Shown here: piece by piece, positions 42,750 to 50,921 of the stretch | How the letters are laid out: each line of letters begins with the position of its first letter | Position numbering within the stretch: position 1 is the first letter of the stretch | Translations under genes and position numbers: made by a program | Assembly (NCBI GenBank): GCA_034428635.1 | Contig: DAOUHR010000042.1 | Span: forward strand, 16,041 to 80,040 | Source: Bin22 sp034428635 | GTDB lineage: Bacteria > Chloroflexota > Dehalococcoidia > Lucifugimonadales > UBA3495 | Length of the DNA stretch: 64,000 nt | Direction: 5' to 3' | The notes under the pieces: model-generated | Told to the model about the DNA's origin: nothing | The model's database searches: none | The model's input: only the letters and a program-made list of their open reading frames with translations

Positions 42750-44468
42750 TTACCACCCCACAGCATACCCGTCCCGCCGCGGGTCGGCTCCGCCGTGCAG
42801 GGCGCCGTTCTCCGGATCTACCTGGATCATCATCTCGCTGCCGGTGGCTTCCCAGCCGCCCAGGACGTTGAGAACGTGGCCCTTGTCCCGCAATCCCTCC
42901 AGCACGCCCCCGGAATAGCGCGACTCCACCAGCAGTTCGTCGGGGCAGGTGTGGGGGACGTAAGACTCCGTGGGGTTCTGGGTGTTGCGCCAGCGCGGGG
43001 CCTCCACTGCCTCTGCCACCGTCATCCCGAAGTCCAGGACATGGGAAATGACTTGCATGTTGGTCTGAACCTGCGTGTCGGCGCCGGGCGTGCCCAGCAC
43101 CAGGGAAAGCAGCCGCCCCGTTCCGTTGCCTGAGGCTTCGGAATTGCGGAAGACCATCACCGGATTCATGGTGTGGCGCACCCGCTTGCCTGGCTCCAGG
43201 CAGTCCACGTGGTCCTCTTCCAGGTGCCAGTAGGTCATGCGGTTGTTCAGCAGGATGCCCGTATCCCCGGCGATGAGGCTGGAACCCCACGCGCTCTGGA
43301 TGCTCTGCAACTGGCAGATGGCGTTGCCCTGGCCGTCCACCACCACGAAACAAGTGGTGTCCTCCTGCTCCTGGCCAGCGCCCACCTTGGGGGGGCGTTC
43401 CTGGCGCTGGGCCGCCTGGTAGGCCCAGGGGTTCCCCGCCTTGACGTCATAGGCTGCGCGTTCCGGATCTATCAACTTGGCGCGTTCCCGGGCGTACTCC
43501 TTGGACAGCAGGCCCTCAATGGGCACGTCGATGTACTCGGGATCGGCCACGAAGGCCTCCCGGTCAATGAAGGCCAGCTTTTTGGCCTCCACCATCAGGT
43601 GGATGCTCTCGGCGGTATTGCAGCCCAGGCCTTTCAGGTCAAACCCCTCCACCAGGTTCAGTTCCTGGAGCAGGACGTGGCCGCTGGAGTTGGGGGGCGC
43701 TTCGTAAACGGTGTGGCCGTGATAAGTGACGCTGATGGCTTCCTGCCAGCGGGCCCGGCAATCTGCCAGGTCCTGCAGGGACAGGATGCCGCCCTGCTCC
43801 TCGCTGAACTTGATAATAGCTCGGGCGATTTCGCCCTTGTAGAAGGCCTCCCGCCCGCCATCCACGATAGTCTGAAAAGTGCGGGCCAGGTTCTTCTGGT
43901 AGCAGATTTCCCCGGGCTGCAGTGGTCGCCCGCCATTGGGGGCAAATACGGCCTGGGAAGTAGGGAACTGGCACAGCAGGGGATCGGCGGCAATGGACCT
44001 GGACAGGACGTGGGTGACGGGGAAACCGTTGCCGGCCAGGTCAATGGCCGGGGCAAAGCACTCAGCTAAGGATAGAAGGCCGTGCTTCTCGTGAACGTCC
44101 AGCCAGCTATTGACCAACCCCGGCACCGACACGGACATAATCCCCTTCATCGGGATGCCTTCGGGAAGGTAGCGTTCCCGTGTAGCGGCATAGGGAGCGG
44201 CGCCGGTTCCGTTGCATACCTCCAGCAAGTCCGTGTCCTTGCGGTAGACCATGATGAACCCGTCGCCGCCCACGCCGGACATCAGGGGTTCCACTACGTT
44301 GAGTGCCGCCGCCGTTGCCAGGGCCGCATCGGCAAAGTTGCCGCCCCGCTGCAGCATGGCAATACCGGCCTGGGAGGCCAGGGGATGCCCGGAGCAGACC
44401 ATACCATTCCGCCCCATAACAACGGGGCGGTAGGAGTCATAAGTTATGCCGTGGGGGGAGTTGGGCAT
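42750..44468 (-). CDS. ggt: Gamma-glutamyltransferase family protein
   Basis: N-terminal nucleophile hydrolase (572 aa) that matures by self-cleavage. The nucleophile Thr is T371 in EDTTCFVVVD, and LVLGTPGADTQVQTNMQVI is the C-terminal family block. The N-terminus, GMVCSGHPLASQAGIAMLQRGGNFADAALATAAALNVVEP, is also typical. No clear signal peptide is visible, so it may be cytoplasmic, acting on glutamyl amides or as a cephalosporin-acylase-like enzyme. The ATG overlaps the brnA-like stop by one base (TAATG), with AAGGAG upstream. Confidence 0.88.
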   Translation of the reverse strand: MPNSPHGITYDSYRPVVMGRNGMVCSGHPLASQAGIAMLQRGGNFADAALATAAALNVVEPLMSGVGGDGFIMVYRKDTDLLEVCNGTGAAPYAATRERYLPEGIPMKGIMSVSVPGLVNSWLDVHEKHGLLSLAECFAPAIDLAGNGFPVTHVLSRSIAADPLLCQFPTSQAVFAPNGGRPLQPGEICYQKNLARTFQTIVDGGREAFYKGEIARAIIKFSEEQGGILSLQDLADCRARWQEAISVTYHGHTVYEAPPNSSGHVLLQELNLVEGFDLKGLGCNTAESIHLMVEAKKLAFIDREAFVADPEYIDVPIEGLLSKEYARERAKLIDPERAAYDVKAGNPWAYQAAQRQERPPKVGAGQEQEDTTCFVVVDGQGNAICQLQSIQSAWGSSLIAGDTGILLNNRMTYWHLEEDHVDCLEPGKRVRHTMNPVMVFRNSEASGNGTGRLLSLVLGTPGADTQVQTNMQVISHVLDFGMTVAEAVEAPRWRNTQNPTESYVPHTCPDELLVESRYSGGVLEGLRDKGHVLNVLGGWEATGSEMMIQVDPENGALHGGADPRRDGYAVGW

Positions 44469-44821
44469 TATGGGGTCTCCTTTTTGAACTTGTCCCTGCT
44501 CGACGGTTCGGTATGTTCGTTGGCTTCCATGTAGGATTGGAGGACTGCGCTCAATTGCATCCTGAAGTCTTCACCCAAGTCACGAAACCATGCCAGGGTA
44601 TCGGGGTCAATATTCAATAGGACCAGACCCCTGGGGTAAAAGAACATGGCACTTCTCTTAGCAAACTCGGGAGAGTCAACATCTATAGGGGGATTGTCTG
44701 GGTCGGAAAGTGCGTTCGCCTCAATTTCCTTTTCGGTCATGGCCTTGAGCCTAGCCCAGTCAGTACGAGTATCTTTGGGAATGTTATCCCTGGAATACCT
44801 GACGATATTCTCTTCGTTCAT
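44468..44821 (-). CDS. brnA: BrnA-type antitoxin (downstream copy)
   Basis: Antitoxin-like protein of the BrnA family (117 aa from ATG 44821). It begins MNEENIVRYSRDNIP, has the DWARLKAMTEKEIEANA block and ends with a ribbon-helix-helix-like VLLNIDPDTLAWFRDLGEDFRMQLSAVLQSYME. It overlaps the end of brnT by 38 nt, as in known brnTA operons. A start at 44854 is also open, but the M-x-EENIVR motif is shared with the upstream paralogue at 45328. It would bind and neutralise BrnT and repress the operon. Confidence 0.8.
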   Translation of the reverse strand: MNEENIVRYSRDNIPKDTRTDWARLKAMTEKEIEANALSDPDNPPIDVDSPEFAKRSAMFFYPRGLVLLNIDPDTLAWFRDLGEDFRMQLSAVLQSYMEANEHTEPSSRDKFKKETP

Positions 44822-45077
44822 CTCTCCTGGCCGATATGATACGCAATATGCCACCGCGCCACGTATAGATAACAGCGAACAGCTCGTTGTCCACTATTCC
44901 AACGCATCGGTATCTTTTTTCACCGTAATCCCGACGGTCGTCCTCAAATTGCCGGATTGGACTTTCAAACACCTGAGAAGCCCTTTCGTAATTCAACCCA
45001 TGCCTTTCTACGTTGGTCCGATTCTTGGACTCATCCCACTCAAATCCCTCTGGGTGGATATCCTCAATGGTTGTCAT
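44784..45077 (-). CDS. brnT: BrnT-type toxin
   Basis: RelE-fold ribonuclease toxin of the BrnT family (97 aa). It shows FEWDESKNRTNVERHGLNYERASQVFE, then DDRRDYGEKRYRCVGIVDNELFAVIYTWR and IRIISARRDERREYRQVF, the standard BrnT blocks. The ATG overlaps the stop of the upstream antitoxin-like gene by ATGA. BrnT cleaves RNA and is neutralised by BrnA. This one is flanked by BrnA-like genes on both sides. Confidence 0.88.
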   Translation of the reverse strand: MTTIEDIHPEGFEWDESKNRTNVERHGLNYERASQVFESPIRQFEDDRRDYGEKRYRCVGIVDNELFAVIYTWRGGILRIISARRDERREYRQVFQG

Positions 45078-45328
45078 TCCCGATAGCTTTGCCCCTCAGA
45101 CTTCCGGCGGGCAGTTTCGTTCTCCACGTACTCCCGCAACACAGCGTTCACCAAATCGTGGATGCCCCGCTCCCTGGAGATGTACCAGGCGCTGGCCTTG
45201 GCGTCCATAGGCACCCACACCGCCTTGCGGGGCGCGTCCCGATACGCATCTACGATGTCATCTTCCCAATCCTTCTTAACTGGGTCGAAGGGGACTCCCG
45301 GGATTCTGACGATGTTTTCCTCAACCAT
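45074..45328 (-). CDS. BrnA-like protein (upstream copy)
   Basis: An 84-aa protein beginning MVEENIVRIPGVPFDP, the same start as the downstream BrnA. It has VPMDAKASAWYISRERGIHDLVNAVLREYVENETARRKSEG, a ribbon-helix-helix-like C-terminus. AGGTT-type RBS sequence precedes the ATG. It overlaps brnT by 4 nt. It looks like a second antitoxin or an autorepressor in a three-gene array, but the central acidic insertion of the downstream copy is absent. Confidence 0.7.
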   Translation of the reverse strand: MVEENIVRIPGVPFDPVKKDWEDDIVDAYRDAPRKAVWVPMDAKASAWYISRERGIHDLVNAVLREYVENETARRKSEGQSYRE

Positions 45329-45375
45329 GTCTCGGAACCTCCTGAAGTGAAAGCGATTCTGTGGGATAAGCTTCC

Positions 45376-47055
45376 CTACCCCCCTGTAACCGCCTGCCGC
45401 CGGGCAATGGCAGCCTCGGCCCTGGGGCTGATAGCCCGCTCCACCACCACGTTAACCAGGGCTGGCTTGTTGGCGGCGAAGGCCCGTTCCAGGGCCGGCT
45501 TCAGGTCCTCGGGACGCTCCACGAATTCGCCGTGGCCTCCCAGGCCCTGTACCACCAGGTCGTAACGGGTCTGGAGCAGGTCGGTGGCCACGGGACGGCC
45601 GTACAGGCCCAGCTGAATCTGCCGGTCAATGCCCCAGGCCGAGTCGTTCCCCAGGACGGTTACCACGTTCAGGCCGTGGCGCACCGCCGTGTCGAACTCC
45701 ATGCCGTTAAAGCCGAAGGCGCCGTCGCCGGTGAGGTTGATGACCCGGGAGTCGGGGTAAGCCACCTGGGCCGCCAGGGCCGAGGGCAGGGATGATCCCA
45801 GCATGCCCAGGCTGGAGACATAACTCCACTTCTTGGGCATCTGGGCCGGCAGCAGGGCCCGCCCGAAGTGGCAGTAGTCCCCGCCGTCGAAAGACAAAAA
45901 GTCGTCGGGCCGCAGCATGGACTCCAGCGTCTTGTGGACGTACATGGCGTGCATGGGCGTTTCGGCCACGGCCAGTCCCTCGGCCCATTCGGCCTGGGCG
46001 GCGCGGGAGGCCCGCAGTTCCTCCAGCCAGGGCAGGTCCTGCCAGGTGTGTTTGGAGGCTTCCTGAGTAAGCTGCTGGACCACGCTGGTCACGTCGCCGA
46101 CGATACCGACGGAGACGCCCCGGTTGCGGCCAATCTCGGCAGGCGAAGGATCAATCTGGATGATCTTGGCGTCGGCGGCCACGTTGGGCGGGCGGCAGAA
46201 ACCGATGGTGTAGTCCTGCTTGCGGCCCAGCATCACGAACACGTCAGCGTTGCGCAGCATGGTGGCGGCCCGATTCAGGCCCCGCTCGAAGAAGCCAAAG
46301 CCGTAGGGATGGTCGTCGGGCACCAGGCCCCGGGCCTGCCCCTCGGTCAGTATCGGGACCCGGGCAGTTTCGGCAAAGTCCATCAATGCCTGTCCGTCCT
46401 GGGTGTAACCGGCGGCCTCGCCAGCTATGACAAAGGGACGCTGGGCCTGGCGCAGCAGGGCAATGGCCTGCTCTATCTGGGCCTGGGGCCCGAGGATGGC
46501 CTCGCTAGCGCGGTATTCGTCGGGATTGAAGAAGACGACCTCGTCTTCGTCCAGTTCCTGTTCCTGCACGTCGGTGGGGATGGTCAGGTGTACCGGACCG
46601 CGACGGCCGCTGAAGGCCAGCCGCACCGCCCTGGCGATGGTGTCGGGAATGCGCCGGGCGTCGTAAATCATCAGCGATTCCTTGGTGGTGGCCGCCGCCA
46701 TTCCCACCTGGTCAATCTCCTGCATGGCGCCCCGCCCCAGTTCCGACAGGTCGGCGGAACCGGCGATGGACAAGAGGGGACTCTCGCTGTGCATGGCGTT
46801 GGTCAGGCCGGGGATGGCGTTGGCAAAGCCGGGAGTGGTGTACATACACACTCCCAGCTGGCCGGTAATGCGGCCATAGGCATCGGCCATGTGCACCGCC
46901 GCCTGCTCGTGGCGGGTGTCGATAAAGCGAAAATCGTCGTCGGCCATTACGTCCAGCACCGGCAGCACGTGGTCGCCCGCTAGGGTGAAGATGTTGTAGA
47001 CGCCCTCCAGTTTCAGGGCCTTGGCAATCAGGTGACTTCCGGTGACTCGGGCCAT
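45376..47055 (-). CDS. Thiamine-diphosphate-dependent enzyme (acetolactate synthase-like)
   Basis: ThDP enzyme of the large acetolactate synthase/benzoylformate decarboxylase group (559 aa). The PYR-domain Glu is in DTRHEQAAVHMADAYGR, and the C-terminal ThDP motif is LTGDGAFGFNGMEFDTAVRHGLNVVTVLGND. No small regulatory subunit (ilvH) or other ilv gene is nearby, so catabolic decarboxylation or carboligation is as likely as branched-chain amino acid synthesis. GGAGGAAAC precedes the ATG. Confidence 0.85.
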   Translation of the reverse strand: MARVTGSHLIAKALKLEGVYNIFTLAGDHVLPVLDVMADDDFRFIDTRHEQAAVHMADAYGRITGQLGVCMYTTPGFANAIPGLTNAMHSESPLLSIAGSADLSELGRGAMQEIDQVGMAAATTKESLMIYDARRIPDTIARAVRLAFSGRRGPVHLTIPTDVQEQELDEDEVVFFNPDEYRASEAILGPQAQIEQAIALLRQAQRPFVIAGEAAGYTQDGQALMDFAETARVPILTEGQARGLVPDDHPYGFGFFERGLNRAATMLRNADVFVMLGRKQDYTIGFCRPPNVAADAKIIQIDPSPAEIGRNRGVSVGIVGDVTSVVQQLTQEASKHTWQDLPWLEELRASRAAQAEWAEGLAVAETPMHAMYVHKTLESMLRPDDFLSFDGGDYCHFGRALLPAQMPKKWSYVSSLGMLGSSLPSALAAQVAYPDSRVINLTGDGAFGFNGMEFDTAVRHGLNVVTVLGNDSAWGIDRQIQLGLYGRPVATDLLQTRYDLVVQGLGGHGEFVERPEDLKPALERAFAANKPALVNVVVERAISPRAEAAIARRQAVTGG

Positions 47056-47303
47056 GTTTCCTCCAAAGTTAATGCTCGGTTTTTGAGAGATTTGGGAAGA
47101 GGGTACCAGACGGCCGCATAATCGGGCAAAGGCTGTCCAGGTGGCTTGATTATGGTGTGGCGCTGGTGGAGCGTCAAGGTTGGGGTATTGTAGTTCGAGA
47201 GGTTGGTGCTTTCCTTGCCCTGCTCACGTACGAAGTTTACAATTGACTGGAAACCCTCCTAAATGCTCACCACAGCGGAACTTCATTCAGAAGGAGGCTA
47301 ATT

Positions 47304-47525
47304 GTGGCGACATTTACTACCCATGTAATTGTCGGTGATGATGGTACCGTGACTGTAAATGGTCTTCCCCTTCAATCAGGGGAGAAGGTGCAAGTGGTCG
47401 TCAAGACCGTGACGCAACATCCCGATTTGACAGACCCATATCCTTTGCGCCATCTATCGAAAGGGTACTATTACTTCGAACCCTTCCGCAGTGTTGCCAT
47501 TGAAGATTGGGAGTGCCTTCGGTGA
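47304..47525 (+). CDS. Antitoxin-like protein (VapB position)
   Basis: A 73-aa protein starting with GTG 47304, with AGGAGG 6 nt upstream. The N-terminal half (VIVGDDGTVTVNGLPLQSGEKVQVVV) resembles an AbrB/beta-strand DNA-binding segment. The C-terminal half (YYYFEPFRSVAIEDWE) would be the toxin-binding part. The stop overlaps the PIN toxin start. AT-rich relative to surroundings. Confidence 0.7.
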   Translation: MATFTTHVIVGDDGTVTVNGLPLQSGEKVQVVVKTVTQHPDLTDPYPLRHLSKGYYYFEPFRSVAIEDWECLR

Positions 47526-47914
47526 TAGTACTGGACACCCAGTGCTGGATCTGGTGGGTAATGGGCAATAACACCAGGTTATCAAACCAACAGGTAAGAA
47601 CGATTTCCAATCACGAGTCCGATCAAATCGGCGTAAGTGCCATTTCCTGTTGGGAAGTAGCGAAGTTAGTAGAACTGCGTAAGATCCAATTGCCTTTGGA
47701 AATTACGGAATGGGTCAGCGCAGCCTTGCAATATCCTGCGATTAGCCTCTTGGAATTAACCCCCGAAATAGCCATCGAATCAACTCGCCTGCCTGGCAAT
47801 TTTCACAGAGACCCTGCAGACCAGATAATCGTAGCTACCGCAAGAGTACTTGATTGCCCTTTGTTAACAACCGACGAAAGAATTCGCTCATATCCTCATG
47901 TGGTAACCGTGTGA
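47522..47914 (+). CDS. vapC: VapC-type PIN-domain toxin
   Basis: PIN-domain ribonuclease (130 aa) from GTG 47522, which overlaps the antitoxin stop (GTGA). Acidic active-site residues are visible in VLDTQCWIWWV (D5), CWEVAKL (Glu) and HRDPADQIIVATAR (Asp pair). Such toxins cleave tRNA or rRNA and are held inactive by the upstream antitoxin. The operon lies in AT-richer DNA between metabolic genes. Confidence 0.85.
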   Translation: MIVLDTQCWIWWVMGNNTRLSNQQVRTISNHESDQIGVSAISCWEVAKLVELRKIQLPLEITEWVSAALQYPAISLLELTPEIAIESTRLPGNFHRDPADQIIVATARVLDCPLLTTDERIRSYPHVVTV

Positions 47915-47995
47915 AGAATTGACTCGATCCCGTTGGGCATTGGGCTTGCCACTGCCACCACAAAGGGCAGGACTCTAAGCGTAAGGAGCAGCACC

Positions 47996-49144
47996 ATGAA
48001 ATTTGGCCTCGCCTACGAAATGCAGCGGCCCACCCTGGACGACCACGCGGTCATAGAAGAAACTATTGAACAGTGCGTCCTGGCGGATGAAATGGGGTTC
48101 GATTACGTCTGGTTCGTAGAGCACCATTTCCTGACCACCTTTTCCTCGTCGCCCTGCCCTGAGGTCATATTCGGCGCCCTCAGTCGGCTGACGAAGAACA
48201 TCCGCCTTGGCTTCGGAGTGGTCATCCTGCCCTACCACCATCCCGTGCGCGTGGCCGAACGGGTGGCCATGGTGGACCACCTGTCCAACGGGCGTGTCGA
48301 TTTCGGCACCGGCCGCTCCGCCCCCTACGAGCAGATAGGCATGGGTATTGACCCACGGGATTCCCGAGACATGTGGGAGGAATCCCTGTCCATGGTTCCC
48401 AAGATCTGGGAGTCGGACCACTTTGAGTGGGAAGGACGCTTCTGGAACGTGCCGCCCCGCCAGGTGCTGCCCAAGCCCTACCAGAAGCCTCACCCGCCCA
48501 TCTGGGTGGCGGCTTTGCAGCCCACTACCTACCAGTTGGCCGCCCAGAAAGGAATCGGCGTCATGGCCCTGGGGGTCAGCGCCCCCTCGGTGCTGGAACC
48601 CCACATCCAGGACTACCGGACCACCATCAAGGAAGCGGACCCGGTGGGTGGCTTCGTCAACAACCAGTGGCTCAGTTCCATTTTCGGCTACTGCGGCGAG
48701 GATAACCACGAGGCCCGGGACCTGTGCGCCAAATCCCTCAAGACCTTCTTCGGCCCGGGGCGACCTTATGTCCAGGACCAGAAGGACATCTATTCAAGGC
48801 TGCTGGAGCAGTGGGGCGGGATTCCCGAGCACCTGGTCCACAACTTCTCCCGCTACATTGACGTCAAAGAGGTGACCGACGAGGGTGCAGCCACCCAGTT
48901 CGACCTGTCCGGCGGCAGCGCCCTGGCCCAGAAAATCTGGGAGGAGATGGACTCGGATACCCTGGCCGAACGGGGTGTCATCGTGGCCGGAGATCCGGAA
49001 AGCTGCATCAACGCAGTCAAGCTCCACGAGGCCACCGGCGTCGACCAGGTTCAGTTCCTCATGGCCACCGAGACCATCGGCCACGAACAGGTCATGAAGT
49101 CCATAGAACTGTTCGGCAAGCACGTAATTCCGGCGTTTAAGTAG
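47996..49144 (+). CDS. LLM-class flavin-dependent oxidoreductase
   Basis: Bacterial luciferase-like monooxygenase/F420 or FMN reductase family (382 aa). It starts MKFGLAYEMQRPTLDD, with FVEHHFLTTFSSSPCPEVIFGALSRLTKNIRLGFGVVILPYHHPVRVAERVAMVDHLSNGRVDFGTGRS as the family block (described in parts) and a late GVIVAGDPESCINAV. AAGGAG lies 7 nt before ATG 47996; the frame to 47933 is not family-like. FMN versus F420 cannot be decided from sequence. Confidence 0.87.
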   Translation: MKFGLAYEMQRPTLDDHAVIEETIEQCVLADEMGFDYVWFVEHHFLTTFSSSPCPEVIFGALSRLTKNIRLGFGVVILPYHHPVRVAERVAMVDHLSNGRVDFGTGRSAPYEQIGMGIDPRDSRDMWEESLSMVPKIWESDHFEWEGRFWNVPPRQVLPKPYQKPHPPIWVAALQPTTYQLAAQKGIGVMALGVSAPSVLEPHIQDYRTTIKEADPVGGFVNNQWLSSIFGYCGEDNHEARDLCAKSLKTFFGPGRPYVQDQKDIYSRLLEQWGGIPEHLVHNFSRYIDVKEVTDEGAATQFDLSGGSALAQKIWEEMDSDTLAERGVIVAGDPESCINAVKLHEATGVDQVQFLMATETIGHEQVMKSIELFGKHVIPAFK

Positions 49145-49189
49145 TGGGCGTCTAAAGGCCAGCCCGCCAGGCTGCCCGGAAATCAAGAG

Positions 49190-49234
49190 GGGCCACGGAG
49201 CTCCTCAGGCTGGTACTGCGGACCTCCGTGGCCC
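49190..49234. terminator. Bidirectional hairpin between convergent genes
   Basis: GGGCCACGGAG (49190-49200) and CTCCGTGGCCC (49224-49234) form an 11-bp stem with a 23-nt loop. It lies between the LLM gene (plus) and the aldolase gene (minus). Confidence 0.55.
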
Positions 49235-49265
49235 TTGAATCGTGGCGCTAAAGAAGGTTGCCGGC

Positions 49266-50039
49266 TTACCCCCGCATCGTCTTCAAAAAGTCATCTCCCC
49301 CGGCCCGTATCATGTCCTGGGCCCCGATGGACATCAACTGCACTCCCCTGCCGGCAAAGTGCTGGAACCGCGGTACGTTGTTAAGGGACATTCCCGCCCC
49401 GGCCACTCCTATTGCCTTGCCCTCCGCCCTGGTGCCATCAATCACCTTGTCGATGGCTGCATCCAGTTCCGCCGGGCTGGCCATCCCCATGGTCTGGGTC
49501 AGGTCGCTGCTGCCCACCAGCAGGGCGTCAACCCCGGGAACCGACGCAATCTCCCGCACGTTCTCCACCGCCTCCGGCGTCTCAATCATCACTATCACCA
49601 GCACCTCGCGGTTGGCAGAGGCGTAATACTCCGGCGTGGACAGTCCCGCGCCGAATCGATTCGTCCGGCCGCCGGTGGCGCTGCTGCGGTCGCCGTCGGG
49701 GTAATGGTGCGATGCTCGGGCCACGCCCTCCGCTTCCTCCCGTGTGGAAATGTGCGGCACTATCAACCCCTGCACTCCCCGATCCAGGAAGCGCAGGATG
49801 GTGGAAGGGTAGGCGTTGGGTATGCGGGCTATGGGTGTCAGGTCGTAGAGTTCGGCGGCCCGAACCATATTCTCGGTCTCCGAGTCGTTGGAAGAACCGT
49901 GCTCGCAGTCAATCCAGACCCAGTCGAAGCCCATGACGCCGTAGAGTTCCACCAGGCCCGGGGCATAAAAGTTAATGCTGGCGCCCAGGGCCACCTGGCC
50001 TTCGTTAATTTTGGCCTTGGTCAAGTTAGTTCGGACCAT
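49266..50039 (-). CDS. HpcH/HpaI-family aldolase
   Basis: Metal-dependent class II aldolase (257 aa) of the HpcH/HpaI group, which cleaves 2-keto-3-deoxy or 4-hydroxy-2-oxo acids to pyruvate and an aldehyde. The N-terminal ALGASINFYAPGLVELYGVMGFDWVWIDCEHGS contains the metal-ligand region, and PGVDALLVGSSDLTQTMGM is the second signature. AGGAGA precedes the ATG. The neighbouring genes do not fix the pathway. Confidence 0.86.
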   Translation of the reverse strand: MVRTNLTKAKINEGQVALGASINFYAPGLVELYGVMGFDWVWIDCEHGSSNDSETENMVRAAELYDLTPIARIPNAYPSTILRFLDRGVQGLIVPHISTREEAEGVARASHHYPDGDRSSATGGRTNRFGAGLSTPEYYASANREVLVIVMIETPEAVENVREIASVPGVDALLVGSSDLTQTMGMASPAELDAAIDKVIDGTRAEGKAIGVAGAGMSLNNVPRFQHFAGRGVQLMSIGAQDMIRAGGDDFLKTMRG

Positions 50040-50124
50040 TTCGTCTCCTGATCAGGGGAAAAGATTGGGGACAGCCGGTGGCATCAATTGCCCTCCAGCA
50101 GCGCCTTCAGGGAAATTGGTTAGT

Positions 50125-50625
50125 GGAGAGGGCCGGACAAAACCTGTAAGCCGGGTTCTGTATTCCGCCGGCCTGTCGCCGGTGGGACGGTGACCATCTA
50201 TCTAGCCCCCCGCAGCATGCCCCGAGGGACAACCGCGGGTCGGCGCTCCATTGGCGCGCCGGACGACGTTACCGTCGGGGTCAAGCAGCCAACCCGGGGA
50301 CGAGCCGGACTCTCATAGTCCCCCTATTCGGCCTTGCTCCAGGTGGGGTTTGACCGTCGCTGTGTCACCACAGGCGACCGGACGCTCTTACCGTCCGATT
50401 TCAACCTTACCGCCGGTATTACGGCTGCCACTCAGATGAATGACCGCCGGATACTTCGGCCGGCGGCGGTATGTTTCTGTGCCACTTTCCGTCCCCCGAG
50501 GCAGCGGTTAAACCGCCCCGGAAGCCTGGGCGTTACCCAGCACCCTGTCCGGAGGAGCCCGGACTTTCCTCCCCGGCGGGGTATCCCCCACCGCGGCGGT
50601 CACCCGGTCTTGCCTGGCCTCTCCA
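50125..50625 (-). ncRNA. rnpB: RNase P RNA (bacterial class A)
   Basis: On the minus strand, GGAGGAAAGTCCGGGCTCC (near 50560-50580) is the conserved P4 5' region. ACAGAACCCGGCTTACAG near 50145-50165 is the conserved 3' side. The ends were set by P1 pairing: GGCCTCTCC at the 5' side with GGCCCTCTCC-type complement at the 3' side. The 5' end coincides with the transcription start predicted from the promoter. At about 500 nt it is longer than the E. coli RNA (377 nt), implying extended helices. Confidence 0.93.
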
Positions 50626-50630
50626 AATTC

Positions 50631-50659
50631 AATCTAGCATACGCCCATAGGGGGGTCAA
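50631..50659 (-). promoter_or_regulatory. rnpB promoter
   Basis: TTGACC (50659-50654) and TAGATT (50636-50631) on the minus strand with a 17-bp spacer. Transcription would start near 50624, matching the RNA 5' end. Confidence 0.85.
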
Positions 50660-50717
50660 GGAACGCGCAACAGGGGTAAGGTTTAGTTTCAGGTGGTATG
50701 GACAATCGGAACGGTAG

Positions 50718-50739
50718 GGGCAGACCTATGTGTCTGCCC
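50718..50739. repeat. GGGCAGAC hairpin
   Basis: GGGCAGAC (50718-50725) and GTCTGCCC (50732-50739) pair perfectly with a 6-nt loop. It lies between rnpB and the zinc-ribbon gene. Its GC-stem and Y-shaped form resemble dispersed intergenic hairpins such as 17685-17708. Confidence 0.45.
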
Positions 50740-50824
50740 TGGTCTCAGAAGTGAAACCACCTGAATCTGAACGCCACTGCAACGGGGATACCACGCGAAG
50801 AGTATCCCCGGCACCCTGTTACAG

Positions 50825-50856
50825 AAAAAACTACCCCCTGACCAAGAGTCAGGGGG
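50825..50856 (-). terminator. Terminator of the zinc-ribbon gene
   Basis: On the minus strand a 9-bp stem (CCCCCTGAC/GTCAGGGGG at 50834-50842 and 50848-50856) is followed by TTTTTT (50830-50825). It follows the stop at 50922. Confidence 0.85.
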
Positions 50857-50921
50857 ATATGATCTCTTCCATCCCAATGGGCATTGCCGACCGCCATACA
50901 ATTACAGGCTGCCGGCATTCC

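Noticed and set aside
42703..43353. Upstream extension of the 156-aa protein frame
   Set aside because: Lies antisense-free but in a wrong frame of ggt; its Pro/Arg/Gly-rich translation is a shadow.
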